DNA from: Olivibacter sp. XZL3
Lineage (GTDB): Bacteria; Bacteroidota; Bacteroidia; Sphingobacteriales; Sphingobacteriaceae
DNA length: 64,000 nucleotides
Direction of reading: 5' to 3'
Assembly: GCF_004368405.1 (NCBI RefSeq)
Contig: NZ_SBJH01000116.1
Coordinates: 25,180 to 89,179, forward strand
Part shown: piece after piece, positions 1-8,619 of the stretch
How the letters are laid out: each line of letters starts with the position of its first letter
How positions within the stretch are numbered: position 1 is the first letter of the stretch
The notes under the pieces: model-generated
Told to the model about the DNA's origin: nothing
Database searches by the model: none
What the model saw: only the letters and a program-made list of their open reading frames with translations
Position numbers and translations under genes: made by a program

Positions 1-585
1 ATGCTCGATTCGGTGTTCGACCAAGCGCCTACGTTTGACGACAGCTATTACGGTGGTGTTATACATGAAATCCGGGAAATGCAGATCGCCAATATGGGTC
101 AGTACGCGCATGGCAATCAGCCCATACAACATATGATTTATCTTTACAATTATGCCGGCCAGCCTTGGAAAACCCAATACTGGGTGCGGGAGGTGCTGGA
201 TCGATTGTACTTGGCCACTCCGGACGGCTACTGCGGAGATGAGGATAATGGGCAAACTTCGGCTTGGTATGTGTTTTCGGCCTTAGGATTCTATCCAGTG
301 TGTCCCGCCACCGATCAATATGTCTTAGGCGCACCTTTATTCAAAAAGGTAACCCTACAACTCGAAAACGGCAACAAGTTTGAAATTGAAGCACCTCAGA
401 ACGACGCGAGCAATCGATATGTCAAAGAGGCGGTATTAAATGGACAAGCTTTTGATCAAAACTGGATCGGCCACCAACAAATCTTGAATGGTGGAAAACT
501 CAATTTTGAAATGGATAAAACACCGAACAAAAAGAGAGGCGTTGATGCAAAAGCGTACCCTTTCTCTTTTTCTTCAGATAAATAG
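1..585 (+). CDS. GH92 alpha-mannosidase, C-terminal fragment (cut by window start)
   Basis: This is the last part of a glycoside hydrolase family 92 enzyme. The frame is open from base 1, so the ATG there is probably internal and the true start lies outside the window. Visible GH92 blocks are YAHGNQPIQHMIYLYN (about residues 36-51), CGDEDNGQTSAWYVFSALGF and a C-terminal beta-sandwich with LQLENGNKFEIEAP. Family enzymes are calcium-dependent inverting exo-alpha-mannosidases that trim N-glycans or yeast mannan, usually in the periplasm or at the surface. Another GH92 gene lies about 1 kb downstream on the same strand. The two share the same blocks but differ enough to be distinct paralogues rather than a recent duplication. 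The family call is firm; the linkage specificity is unknown. Confidence 0.93.
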   Translation: MLDSVFDQAPTFDDSYYGGVIHEIREMQIANMGQYAHGNQPIQHMIYLYNYAGQPWKTQYWVREVLDRLYLATPDGYCGDEDNGQTSAWYVFSALGFYPVCPATDQYVLGAPLFKKVTLQLENGNKFEIEAPQNDASNRYVKEAVLNGQAFDQNWIGHQQILNGGKLNFEMDKTPNKKRGVDAKAYPFSFSSDK

Positions 586-659
586 CGATGCGAGACAGGC
601 TTTTATAGCTAAAAACAGTTTCTGACGATCAACAAGTATTTAAGTAAAACAAACAAGAC

Positions 660-1385
660 ATGTTTATTTCAAAATTTAATGTATTTTTTCTAGTAAGTCT
701 TTTTTGCCTCACCTTCCAAAGTGGTTTTGCACAAAATCAATGGGCATCCGTCGAAGAGGATTTACGTGTTGCGGTTTCTGCGGATACGATTCAAAAAGGG
801 AAATATAGCCTCATTTTTATCAATAAATCATCGGACTTTGACGTGGCGGTGAAGCAGCGCCTTATCGATGTTTTCTTTATAAATTACCCGAAAGAGGCTA
901 AAATGTATAATAAGAAAACAACGGAAAAGGTGGTCTTTGTAATAGACCCGGCTTATAAAGGTGTTGCTGCCGCCGGGGGAGGGGTAGTCCGCTTTAATCC
1001 GGAATGGTTTAAAAAAAATCCAGGTGATGTAGATGTCGTGACGCACGAAGTAATGCATTTGGTGCAGTCGTATCCCAATGGTGCCGGCCCTGGCTGGATT
1101 ACCGAAGGGATTGCAGATTATGTACGGTTTACTTTAGGCGTCGACAATGAAGGAGCTAAATGGAGTTTACCCGATTTCACTGAAAAACATTCTTACGAAA
1201 ATGCCTATCGGATTACCGCTCGTTTCTTTTTTTGGATTGAACAGAATATAAAAAAGGGCACCATAAAAAAATTGGACGCAGCGATGCGGAATAACGTATA
1301 CTCCGATGGTTTTTGGGAGAAGAATACCGGAAAAACAATTGATGCACTTTGGGCCGAGTATGCAAAGAATCCGACGATTGGTTGA
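660..1385 (+). CDS. Secreted basic-secretory-protein (BSP) type zinc metallopeptidase
   Basis: A 241-residue protein with an N-terminal signal peptide (hydrophobic stretch ending near SGFAQ, about residue 25). It has an HExxH zinc motif, H129-E130-V-M-H133, followed by GPGWITEGIADYVRF, where the family's further metal ligand region lies. This arrangement matches the Peptidase of plants and bacteria / BSP family, whose members are short secreted proteins of about 200-250 residues. The gene starts 74 bases after one GH92 gene and lies 201 bases before another, with a terminator-like hairpin behind it. The context suggests attack on glycoproteins, with peptide and mannose parts degraded together, but that is inference. 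The substrate is unknown. Confidence 0.85.
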   Translation: MFISKFNVFFLVSLFCLTFQSGFAQNQWASVEEDLRVAVSADTIQKGKYSLIFINKSSDFDVAVKQRLIDVFFINYPKEAKMYNKKTTEKVVFVIDPAYKGVAAAGGGVVRFNPEWFKKNPGDVDVVTHEVMHLVQSYPNGAGPGWITEGIADYVRFTLGVDNEGAKWSLPDFTEKHSYENAYRITARFFFWIEQNIKKGTIKKLDAAMRNNVYSDGFWEKNTGKTIDALWAEYAKNPTIG

Positions 1386-1407
1386 TCTAGATTCGTCTTT
1401 TAAAGCA

Positions 1408-1458
1408 GATAGCCGCTTAATCCTCATTTTTGGTTTGTTAATGAGGAGGGCGGCTGTC
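1408..1458 (+). terminator. Two-tier hairpin after the BSP peptidase gene
   Basis: The outer stem pairs 1408-1416 with 1450-1458 (9 bp, one G-U). An inner stem pairs TCCTCAT (1421-1427) with ATGAGGA (1441-1447). A T-rich stretch follows (TTTATTCTTG). It starts 23 bases after the stop codon at 1385 and probably separates this transcript from the GH92 gene at 1587. Confidence 0.6.
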
Positions 1459-1586
1459 TTTATTCTTGCTCAAACTAGCCATTTTGCAAACAAAAGCAGA
1501 TATTTACAAGTACAAAGGAAATCCTGTTTTAACCAAACAATACGGTTGGTGAAAAACAGTGCGTATAGATAATAAAAACACGATTT

Positions 1587-3872
1587 ATGAATAAATGGAG
1601 AAAAGCCTTACTGTTGTTGATATTGCCAGTAGGATTGCATGCACAGGGGCTGTCTTTAGTACAATATGTTAAACCGATTATCGGGACGGCAAAAATGGGA
1701 CATACTTTCCCCGGTGCTACGGTCCCTTTTGGCGCTGTACAGCTGAGCCCCGATACGGACACCATTCCCTATGCCGTAAACGGCAAATATAATGGCGATG
1801 TATACAAGTACTGCGCCGGCTATCAATACACGGATCCTACAATTGTCGGCTTTAGTCACACACACTTCAGTGGCACAGGCCATTCTGACCTCGGCGACTT
1901 TTTGATTATGCCTACTGTAGGGAAACTGCAAATGAATCCTGGGACAAGTGATCATCCCGAGAACGGATATCGCTCTGCCTTCAGTCACGACAATGAGGTG
2001 GCCGAACCGAATTACTATAAAGTCAAATTGGACGATCCCGGTGTATTGGCGGAGTTGACCACCTCGGCCCGTGTTGGTTTCCATCAGTATACCTTTCCGA
2101 AGTCGACCGATGCCCATATCATACTCGATTTGATGGCGGGAATTTACAATTACGACGATAAGAATGTGTGGACAGTCGTGCGGGTCGTCAACGACACCTT
2201 AGTAACCGGGTACCGACAAACGAACGGTTGGGCCAGAACCCGTACAGTGTATTTTGCCATGAGTTTCTCAAAGCCTATCAAGGAATATGGCACACAGAAT
2301 AACGACGAAGCGCAAGTCTATAAAGGCTTTTGGCGAAAGTTCGATCAAGAGAAGAACTTTCCAGATATCGCCGGGAAAAAGCTTAGAATGCATTTTGACT
2401 TTGAAACGGAAGCGGAAGAGAAGATTAAAATAAAGTTCGCGATCAGCCCTGTTAGCATGCAAAACGCCTTGGCGAACATGAAAGCGGAAATTCCGCATTG
2501 GGATTTCGACCGGGCTAAGCAGGCGGGGCAGCAATTATGGGAAAAGGAACTACAGAAAATTGAGGTCAATGTACCAAGTAAAGAAGACCGCATTAATTTC
2601 TATACCGCCATGTATCACGCTGCTTTAATGCCAACAATCTACATGGATAGTAATGGTCAGTACAAAGGATTGGACCAAGAAATCCATCAGGCCGAAGGAT
2701 TTACCAATTACACCTCCTTCTCCTTATGGGATACGTTTCGCGCATTTCATCCCTATCTCAATCTAATTAATCCGAGTCGTAACGCTGATATGGTAAGCTC
2801 AATGATGGGCCATTACCAGCAAAGCGTGTTACACATGCTGCCTGTGTGGTCGCATTATGCCAACGACAACTGGTGTATGAGCGGATATCACAGCGTCTCG
2901 GTAATTGCCGATGCCATATTAAAAGGCGTCTATAAGGGGGATGCGCTGGCGGCGTTAGATGCCTGTGTGCAAACCGCAAATGCACGGCCTTATGAGGGGA
3001 TAGGCGCCTATATCGACAAAGGCTACGTCCCGGCTGATATCTCGGGTACGTCTGTTTCTAATACACTGGAGTACGCTTATGACGATTGGTGTATTGCTCA
3101 GTTGGCCAAAAAGCTGGGGAAAATGGACGTTTACGAAGATTTTCGTAAGCGGGCATCCAATTGGAAAAATGTATATGATCCTTCCATTGGATTTATGCGT
3201 CCACGGATGGCCGATGGAACCTTCAAAAAAGAATTTGATGTGCTTAAAACAGACGGACAAGGATTTATTGAGGGGAATGCATGGAACTTTAGTTTGTATG
3301 TGCCACATGACCCGGAAGGCATGATGGAAAATATGGGCGGTAAAAAGCGCTTATCGCGTTACCTCGACTCCTTATTTACCATGCATTTACCGGACGAGTT
3401 CTTTGCCCATACGGAAGACATTACGCGAGATGGAATTATTGGCAATTACGTGCACGGAAACGAGCCTTCACACCACGTTGCTTATCTATACAATATCACC
3501 GGAGAGCCTTGGAAGACGCAAGAGAAGGTTCGAATGATCTTGAAAAATCAGTACCACAATGGTGCAGATGGCTTAGGAGGAAACGATGATTGTGGGCAGA
3601 TGAGTGCCTGGTTTATTTTTAGCTCCTTAGGCTTTTACCCGGTAGCGCCCGCCTCTGATGACTATTGGTTGGGAAGTCCCTCGGTTCAGGATGCAAAACT
3701 GCAATTGGAAAACGGACGAACGCTTATCGTAAAGGCGCTTAATCAGTCGGCGCAAAATGTTTTTGTTAAAAAGGTGACCTTTAACGGAAAAGAAGTGAAA
3801 GGCCATAAAATAAAGCATGCTGATTTAATGAATGGAGGCGAGCTGGTTTTTTATATGAGCGCTAAAAAATAA
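1587..3872 (+). CDS. GH92 exo-alpha-mannosidase, complete
   Basis: A 761-residue protein of typical GH92 length with a signal peptide (MNKWRKALLLLILPVGLHAQ). The N-terminal beta-sandwich begins with YVKPIIGTAKMGHTFPGATV and contains GFSHTHFSGTGHSDLGDF. The (alpha/alpha)6 catalytic domain carries SVSNTLEYAYDDWCIAQLAK, YVHGNEPSHHVAYLYN and NDDCGQMSAWFIFSSLGFYP, all standard family blocks that include the acidic calcium and catalytic residues. Family members hydrolyse terminal alpha-mannosides with inversion in the periplasm. The upstream peptidase and partial GH92 suggest a small glycoprotein or mannan utilisation group. No SusC/SusD pair is visible, so the transporter would lie to the left. 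The exact linkage cannot be read from sequence. Confidence 0.95.
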   Translation: MNKWRKALLLLILPVGLHAQGLSLVQYVKPIIGTAKMGHTFPGATVPFGAVQLSPDTDTIPYAVNGKYNGDVYKYCAGYQYTDPTIVGFSHTHFSGTGHSDLGDFLIMPTVGKLQMNPGTSDHPENGYRSAFSHDNEVAEPNYYKVKLDDPGVLAELTTSARVGFHQYTFPKSTDAHIILDLMAGIYNYDDKNVWTVVRVVNDTLVTGYRQTNGWARTRTVYFAMSFSKPIKEYGTQNNDEAQVYKGFWRKFDQEKNFPDIAGKKLRMHFDFETEAEEKIKIKFAISPVSMQNALANMKAEIPHWDFDRAKQAGQQLWEKELQKIEVNVPSKEDRINFYTAMYHAALMPTIYMDSNGQYKGLDQEIHQAEGFTNYTSFSLWDTFRAFHPYLNLINPSRNADMVSSMMGHYQQSVLHMLPVWSHYANDNWCMSGYHSVSVIADAILKGVYKGDALAALDACVQTANARPYEGIGAYIDKGYVPADISGTSVSNTLEYAYDDWCIAQLAKKLGKMDVYEDFRKRASNWKNVYDPSIGFMRPRMADGTFKKEFDVLKTDGQGFIEGNAWNFSLYVPHDPEGMMENMGGKKRLSRYLDSLFTMHLPDEFFAHTEDITRDGIIGNYVHGNEPSHHVAYLYNITGEPWKTQEKVRMILKNQYHNGADGLGGNDDCGQMSAWFIFSSLGFYPVAPASDDYWLGSPSVQDAKLQLENGRTLIVKALNQSAQNVFVKKVTFNGKEVKGHKIKHADLMNGGELVFYMSAKK

Positions 3873-3873
3873 A

Positions 3874-3914
3874 AAGGAAAGTGATTGACGTTGTGGTCGT
3901 CAATCACTTTCCTT
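3874..3914. terminator. Perfect 17-bp bidirectional terminator hairpin
   Basis: Bases 3874-3890 pair perfectly with 3898-3914 around a 7-base loop, starting two bases after the GH92 stop codon. The next gene converges from the other strand. On the minus strand the stem is followed by TTTTATTTTTT, so termination there should be strong. On the plus strand the T-run begins only about 11 bases after the stem. Confidence 0.85.
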
Positions 3915-3978
3915 GAAGCTTAAAGTTTTTTTAAACTAACAGCTGGCAGCTATCAACTGGCAGCCGGCAACTAATGCT

Positions 3979-4233
3979 CTATTCTCCTTCATCAACTTCG
4001 ATTTCAATTCCTTTTTCCTGATAATAGGAGAAGTCGCTCAACACTTCGTCTATTCCTAAGAGTTCTTTTTCACTCAGCGCCGTTACGGATGCATCATCCA
4101 TGACATCGTCACGTGCTGGTTCTTTACTGGGGGTATATACCAAGTCTTGTCCGTCTTTGGAGCTCGCTATTAACGTGGTAAATCCTTCTTCTTTCAGCCT
4201 TTTTAACAAGGGTATCGTTATTGGTTCGTTCAT
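3979..4233 (-). CDS. Small acidic protein of unknown function
   Basis: An 84-residue, strongly acidic, cytoplasmic-looking protein without signal peptide or membrane segment. It starts MNEPITIPLLKRLKEEGFTT and ends in an acidic tail (KGIEIEVDEGE). I do not recognise a family. It stands alone, convergent with the GH92 gene and divergent from the histidine kinase gene at 4404. The ORF fills its interval well, its codon use resembles its neighbours, and a strong terminator follows it, so it is probably a real gene. Confidence 0.6.
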   Translation of the reverse strand: MNEPITIPLLKRLKEEGFTTLIASSKDGQDLVYTPSKEPARDDVMDDASVTALSEKELLGIDEVLSDFSYYQEKGIEIEVDEGE

Positions 4234-4403
4234 AACAAAAAAATAGATGCATATCTAATGTGATGAATAACAAGCAGTAGTGCGCTGCTGTTTTTATTAT
4301 TTTTATTTAAAAATACAGCAGAAAAATATTAGTTTTAGAGAACGTGTAAAAAACAAGGATTGTTGCCGGTTTAATTGTATATTTTCTAAGAGATACTTTA
4401 TAA

Positions 4404-5156
4404 ATGCTAAAAAGTAAAGAGGAGCTATTGGCTATTATAGAACAGCAAGAAAAGGTGATTTTGAAGTTGGTGGATAGCAATCAGCTAAAAGTCAAATGGA
4501 TCAATCTTTTGGTGCATGACTTGAGAGGGCTTTTAGCCAACACCATTTGGTTTATTGATACCTTTTTAAAGCAGGAAATCGATGAAAAAGTGTTTTTAGA
4601 GCTGTTGCCCGAATTGAAAAAAACCGCCGAACTGCAATTGGAGGGATTTAATAAAACCGTTGTATGGACAAGGGAACATTCGACAGACCTCGACGAAGAG
4701 CTGGTAGCGCTTGATCTGGATAGTATTATTGCTTCCGTGCTCGAACAGCATGCCTCTTCTGTTCAGGCGAAAAGATTAACGGTTAACGTTTCCTGCGAGA
4801 AAAAGCTGACACCTTTTGGCTACCCGTTATTAACGCAGTTTGTGATTAAACACGTTTTGGATAATGCTATCAAATTTACCGATATGGATGGGTCGATCTC
4901 CATAGATTTGGTATGTAATCAGGAAAAAGTGTATGTAGAGATCACCGACAACGGGATTGGAATGAACGAACAGACCCTGCAGGATATTTACAATCCGAAT
5001 AAGATCAAATATCTCGGAACTGCGGGTGAAAAGGGGATCGGGATCACCTTGTTTATGTGTAAAGATTTTATGGAGATGCAAAAAGGACAACTTGTTGTGC
5101 AATCTTCCTTGGGATGTGGGACTCGTGTGAGACTAGAATTTATGCATGCGCTTTAA
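4404..5156 (+). CDS. Soluble sensor histidine kinase
   Basis: A 250-residue histidine kinase without membrane segments or a separate sensor domain. A short coiled coil (residues 1-30) leads into a dimerisation region with H38 in LLVHDLRGLLANT. The ATPase domain has the N box (HVLDNAIKFTD), G1 box (ITDNGIGMN) and a G2-like GEKGIGITLFMCKDFM. The H box has HDLR followed by G instead of the usual proline-containing HE(L/I)xxP. No response regulator gene is adjacent, so the partner is unknown and may be one of the single receivers elsewhere. Such short soluble kinases are common in Sphingobacteriaceae. The signal sensed cannot be inferred. Confidence 0.88.
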   Translation: MLKSKEELLAIIEQQEKVILKLVDSNQLKVKWINLLVHDLRGLLANTIWFIDTFLKQEIDEKVFLELLPELKKTAELQLEGFNKTVVWTREHSTDLDEELVALDLDSIIASVLEQHASSVQAKRLTVNVSCEKKLTPFGYPLLTQFVIKHVLDNAIKFTDMDGSISIDLVCNQEKVYVEITDNGIGMNEQTLQDIYNPNKIKYLGTAGEKGIGITLFMCKDFMEMQKGQLVVQSSLGCGTRVRLEFMHAL

Positions 5157-5362
5157 GTCTGTTGGGTCCGCTTTTGAAGGTAGGTCGGGGCGCACTCCTA
5201 TAACGAACATGCAAATTGTATATCAACAGCGTTTTTTTGTAAATAAATAAAAGTTTGAAAAACTTTTTGAATTTTTTTTACCAAAATCAAAAACAAATTG
5301 TATTTTTATCAAAAGAAAGTAAATACATCTTGTATCAACGTTTTTCATGTGTGAATAGTCTA

Positions 5363-5405
5363 AGCACAAAAAGTACCCGTTGGTGGTTCTACGGGTACTT
5401 GTGCT
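5363..5405 (+). promoter_or_regulatory. Strong hairpin in the long region upstream of glmS
   Basis: AAGTACCCGT (5371-5380) pairs perfectly with ACGGGTACTT (5391-5400) around a 10-base loop. An outer AGCAC/GTGCT stem (5363-5367 with 5401-5405) encloses it with a three-A bulge. No T-run follows on the plus strand, so it is not a simple terminator for the kinase gene 207 bases upstream. It may be a leader structure or an mRNA end. Confidence 0.5.
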
Positions 5406-5427
5406 GGACATTTCTCTCTAAAGTAAT

Positions 5428-5580
5428 AGGCTATAAGCGGTAGGTTTATAAAGCCGCCTTATACCTTAAACCCCACGCCCTGTCCCGTAAGGCCATATAT
5501 AATAAGCCATAAGCTTTAAGCTCTTGTTTTGCGTATTATCCTTAAGCCAAATGCCTTATATCTTAGCCCTTACATAACCA
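5428..5580. repeat. Degenerate TTAAGCC/CTTATA repeat tract
   Basis: The 150 bases are built from variants of a short motif (AGGCTATAAGC, GCCTTATACC, ATAAGCCATAAGC, CCTTAAGCC, GCCTTATATC, TCTTAGCCC) in both orientations, giving partial palindromes such as 5429-5467. No coding potential is visible. It resembles the degenerate intergenic repeats often seen in Sphingobacteriaceae. Its function is unknown. Confidence 0.45.
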
Positions 5581-5586
5581 AAAAAG

Positions 5587-5606
5587 TTACGCAATCGGTT
5601 GCGTAA
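5587..5606 (+). promoter_or_regulatory. TTACGCAA hairpin with T-rich tail ahead of glmS
   Basis: TTACGCAA (5587-5594) pairs perfectly with TTGCGTAA (5599-5606) around a TCGG tetraloop. The following sequence is ACTCTCTTTTTGTCTTATTTT, so it could act as a weak terminator or attenuator. It lies 73 bases before the glmS start codon. Nothing resembling the glmS ribozyme was recognised here. Confidence 0.5.
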
Positions 5607-5679
5607 ACTCTCTTTTTGTCTTATTTTAGTGCGCACTTAAATAAATCATACGAATTATTATCATCCAAAACGCTAAATT

Positions 5680-7515
5680 ATGTGTGGAATTGTAGGCTAT
5701 ATCGGCCATCGTAATGCTTGGGAAGTTATCATTAAAGGACTAAAAAGACTGGAATACCGGGGATACGATAGCGCGGGCGCTGCGCTCGTAAATGGTAAAA
5801 TGAACATTTACAAAAAGGCAGGAAAGGTGGTCGACTTAGAAAACTTTGCGGAAGGCAAGGATTTATCAGGCAGCTTGGGGATGGGGCACACACGTTGGGC
5901 TACACACGGGGCACCGAACGACCGAAATGCTCACCCGCATACTGCTGGCAATCAAGCACTCGCCATCGTTCATAATGGGATTATCGAAAATTACGCCGCT
6001 ATAAAGGAGATGCTCATCGCAAAAGGGCACAGCTTTCTAAGTGATACAGACACGGAAGTTCTTGTGAAGCTTATCGAGCAGGTACAACAAGAGAGTGAAG
6101 CCGATTTAAAGACAGCGGTGAGGATGGCCCTAACACATGTAACGGGAGCCTTTGCCATCGTAATCCTTAGCGAGGAAGAGCCCGATTTATTAATTGCCGC
6201 CCGGAAAGGAAGTCCAATGGTTATCGGAATCGGGGAAGGCGAGTACTTCGTAGCTTCCGATGCTTCTCCAATTGTTGAGTATACCAAACAGGTTTATTAC
6301 CCGGAAGATAATGTGCTTGTGTTTCTTAAGCGAAGCGATATGGAAATAAGGGACCTGTCTAACGTTGAAGTGACTCCTTATATCCAAGAACTCGAATTGG
6401 AGCTGGAAGCGTTGGAAAAAGGCGGCTTTGAACACTTTATGTTGAAAGAGATCTATGAACAGCCAAGATCCATCGCTAACTGTATGCGCGGTAGAATTTA
6501 CGCTGAAGAAGCACGGATCAATTTAGGTGGAATAAGCGAATACGCTAATAAATTTTTGCAGGCGCAGCGGATCCTGATCGTTTCTTGCGGAACGTCCTGG
6601 CATGCCGGCTTAGTAGGTGAGTACCTCATCGAGGAATATGCACGGATTCCGGTGGAAGTGGAATATGCCTCCGAATTTAGATACAGAAATCCGATCATTG
6701 GAAAAGACGATATAGTAATCGCCATCTCGCAATCGGGAGAGACGGCCGATACGATGGCTGCCGTTGAACTAGCAAAAAAGGCGGGCGCAACAATCTTCGG
6801 GATATGCAATGTAGTAGGCGCTAGTATTCCGCGCTTGTCGCATGCAGGTATGTACACGCATGCTGGTCCCGAAATCGGGGTGGCTTCTACCAAAGCCTTC
6901 ACCGCACAGGTAACGGCACTTTCACTACTGGCGCTCTATATCGCTCGGCACCGGGGAACCCTTCCCACCTCAAGGATCGCGACCTTATTAGCCGAATTAC
7001 AGAAAGCGCCGGATTTAATTGCCGATTGCTTAAAAAGCGAACCGTTGATTAAATTAATTGCGCACGAAATGCAAGACAGCGCCAATTGCTTGTTCTTGGG
7101 CCGGGGAATTAACTTCCCCGTGGCTTTGGAGGGCGCGCTTAAATTAAAGGAAATTTCTTACATTCATGCAGAAGGCTATCCGGCGGCCGAAATGAAGCAC
7201 GGCCCTATTGCTTTGATCGATGAGCAGATGCCCGTGGTCGTAATTGCTACCAAAGATTCGTCGTATGAAAAAATAATCAGTAATATACAGGAGGTGAAGG
7301 CCCGCAAAGGTAAAATCATTGCCATTGTAACGGAGGGTGATACGGTCATTTCCGACATTGCCGATTACCTCATTGAAATACCTTCTTGTGAAGAGGCATT
7401 AACGCCTATTTTAGCCACCATTCCCCTTCAACTGTTATCTTATCATATCGCGGTTATGAGAGGCTGCAACGTAGATCAGCCGCGTAACCTCGCTAAGTCT
7501 GTTACCGTTGAATAA
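5680..7515 (+). CDS. glmS: Glutamine--fructose-6-phosphate aminotransferase (isomerizing)
   Basis: A 611-residue GlmS that makes glucosamine-6-phosphate from fructose-6-phosphate and glutamine, the entry step to UDP-GlcNAc, peptidoglycan and LPS. The N-terminal glutaminase begins MCGIVGYIG, so Cys2 becomes the nucleophile after Met removal. Other marks are GMGHTRWATHGAPNDRNAHP, HNGIIENY, the first SIS domain with SCGTSWHAGL and SQSGETADT, the second SIS domain with EGYPAAEMKHGPIALI, and the family C-terminus RNLAKSVTVE. Length and ends are normal. The gene is monocistronic, between an unusually long structured leader and a terminator-like hairpin. Its position beside the polysaccharide cluster fits a demand for amino sugars. 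Confidence 0.98.
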   Translation: MCGIVGYIGHRNAWEVIIKGLKRLEYRGYDSAGAALVNGKMNIYKKAGKVVDLENFAEGKDLSGSLGMGHTRWATHGAPNDRNAHPHTAGNQALAIVHNGIIENYAAIKEMLIAKGHSFLSDTDTEVLVKLIEQVQQESEADLKTAVRMALTHVTGAFAIVILSEEEPDLLIAARKGSPMVIGIGEGEYFVASDASPIVEYTKQVYYPEDNVLVFLKRSDMEIRDLSNVEVTPYIQELELELEALEKGGFEHFMLKEIYEQPRSIANCMRGRIYAEEARINLGGISEYANKFLQAQRILIVSCGTSWHAGLVGEYLIEEYARIPVEVEYASEFRYRNPIIGKDDIVIAISQSGETADTMAAVELAKKAGATIFGICNVVGASIPRLSHAGMYTHAGPEIGVASTKAFTAQVTALSLLALYIARHRGTLPTSRIATLLAELQKAPDLIADCLKSEPLIKLIAHEMQDSANCLFLGRGINFPVALEGALKLKEISYIHAEGYPAAEMKHGPIALIDEQMPVVVIATKDSSYEKIISNIQEVKARKGKIIAIVTEGDTVISDIADYLIEIPSCEEALTPILATIPLQLLSYHIAVMRGCNVDQPRNLAKSVTVE

Positions 7516-7528
7516 GCAGGTCAATTGG

Positions 7529-7560
7529 TATCCCCGCTTGGAAGCCGCCGAGTGGGGATA
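7529..7560. terminator. Hairpin between convergent glmS and the sugar transferase gene
   Basis: TATCCCCGCT (7529-7538) pairs with AGTGGGGATA (7551-7560) with one G-U pair, 14 bases after the glmS stop codon. An AT-rich tail follows (AATAAAGTTTATT). It may serve both convergent transcripts. Confidence 0.55.
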
Positions 7561-7678
7561 AATAAAGTTTATTAAGAAGAGCGTTCTTTCTCGAACTAAT
7601 ATTCCAGTGTAGAAAAGGCCGTTTTTGACACTGGAAGCTACTGTAAAGCTACTGAAATCACACTGACCCCTCAAATCG

Positions 7679-8434
7679 CTATTTTCCTTTTCCTTGAAAC
7701 ATCACCTTAACCGTCTTCAAAATGATTTGGATATCGGAGAAAAAGTTGATGCCCTGTAAATATTGCAGATCTAAAAGCATTCTCTCGCACATTTCATCAA
7801 CGGTTTGCGCGTATCCAAAGTTTACCTGACCAATAGAAGTAATGCCGGGTTTAATGGTGAGCAATTTCTTATAGCTCGGAGCCTTTTCGACAATCTGCTT
7901 GATGAAATGAGCTCTTTCGGGACGCGGTCCAACGATAGACATATCACCTTTCAGCACATTCCAAAACTGAGGGATTTCATCCAAACGCGTTTTTCGCATT
8001 AACCGTCCCCAAGGAGTAATGCGTGGATCCACATCTTTTGCTAGTTGAGGCCCGAATTTCTCGGCATCTACATACATACTTCTGAATTTGTAAATAAAGA
8101 ATGGTTTCTCGTGCAAGCCGATCCGTTCTTGTTTATAAAGAACAGGGCCCTTCGATGTAAGCTTTGTGATGGCTGCTACCAACAAAAAGATCGGAAGACC
8201 AAGAATCAAGACTGCGAGCGAAAATGCAATATCAAAACTCCTTTTGAAAAACTTAGAACTTATATCGAGTGCTTCGCCTTTATTGATAAGAATAATAGGG
8301 AAGTCTGCATAATGCAAAAAGTTGTTTTCTATTAAACTGGTGAAAGAAGTCCTGAGCATCACATTCGGCACCACAATGCTTTGGTCTACACCGGTAGCCT
8401 GTTTCATTTCTTGTATTTGCGAATCTCTTAACAT
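7679..8434 (-). CDS. Polyprenyl-phosphate sugar-1-phosphate transferase (WcaJ/WbaP catalytic type)
   Basis: A 251-residue initiating glycosyl-1-phosphate transferase. It has about 60 N-terminal residues without recognised motif, then the bacterial sugar transferase domain: KRSFDIAFSLAVLILGLPIF (membrane hairpin), GPVLYKQERIGL, FIYKFRSM, RLMRKTRLDEIPQFWNVLKG and MSIVGPRPER, followed by KPGITSIGQVN. The family loads the first sugar phosphate onto undecaprenyl phosphate at the cytoplasmic membrane. It lacks the four-helix N-terminal half of full-length WcaJ. It is the last gene of the leftward polysaccharide operon and starts the repeat unit that the other glycosyltransferases extend. The sugar donor is not predictable. 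Confidence 0.93.
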   Translation of the reverse strand: MLRDSQIQEMKQATGVDQSIVVPNVMLRTSFTSLIENNFLHYADFPIILINKGEALDISSKFFKRSFDIAFSLAVLILGLPIFLLVAAITKLTSKGPVLYKQERIGLHEKPFFIYKFRSMYVDAEKFGPQLAKDVDPRITPWGRLMRKTRLDEIPQFWNVLKGDMSIVGPRPERAHFIKQIVEKAPSYKKLLTIKPGITSIGQVNFGYAQTVDEMCERMLLDLQYLQGINFFSDIQIILKTVKVMFQGKGK

Positions 8435-8554
8435 GTCTATTCTAATTATGTGTTAAGCAAAAGCCAAGAAATATGCCAAATAGCTGAATGTTGTTTTTTG
8501 GGCGTTTAACGCATATTTTTTAATTCTATTTCAGTTTATTAGTGTGGTAAGTGG

Positions 8555-8616
8555 GGAGGTTTTTCCACAAAATGGAGGAGGCCGTTTCGGTCGGGAGACG
8601 GCCGGCGGCAACCTCC
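8555..8616 (-). terminator. Nested inverted repeats between two polysaccharide genes
   Basis: GGAGGTT (8555-8561) pairs with AACCTCC (8610-8616), and inside it GGCCGT (8580-8585) pairs with ACGGCC (8598-8603). The structure starts four bases beyond the stop codon of the upstream GT2 gene, in the 185-base gap before the sugar transferase gene. It lacks a good T-run, so it may modulate rather than end the transcript. Confidence 0.4.
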
Positions 8617-8619
8617 GTT

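Noticed and set aside
5223..5443. Frames on both strands in the AT-rich region before glmS
   Set aside because: They consist of low-complexity F/K/N/L codons from AT-rich DNA and cross a hairpin, with no family match.
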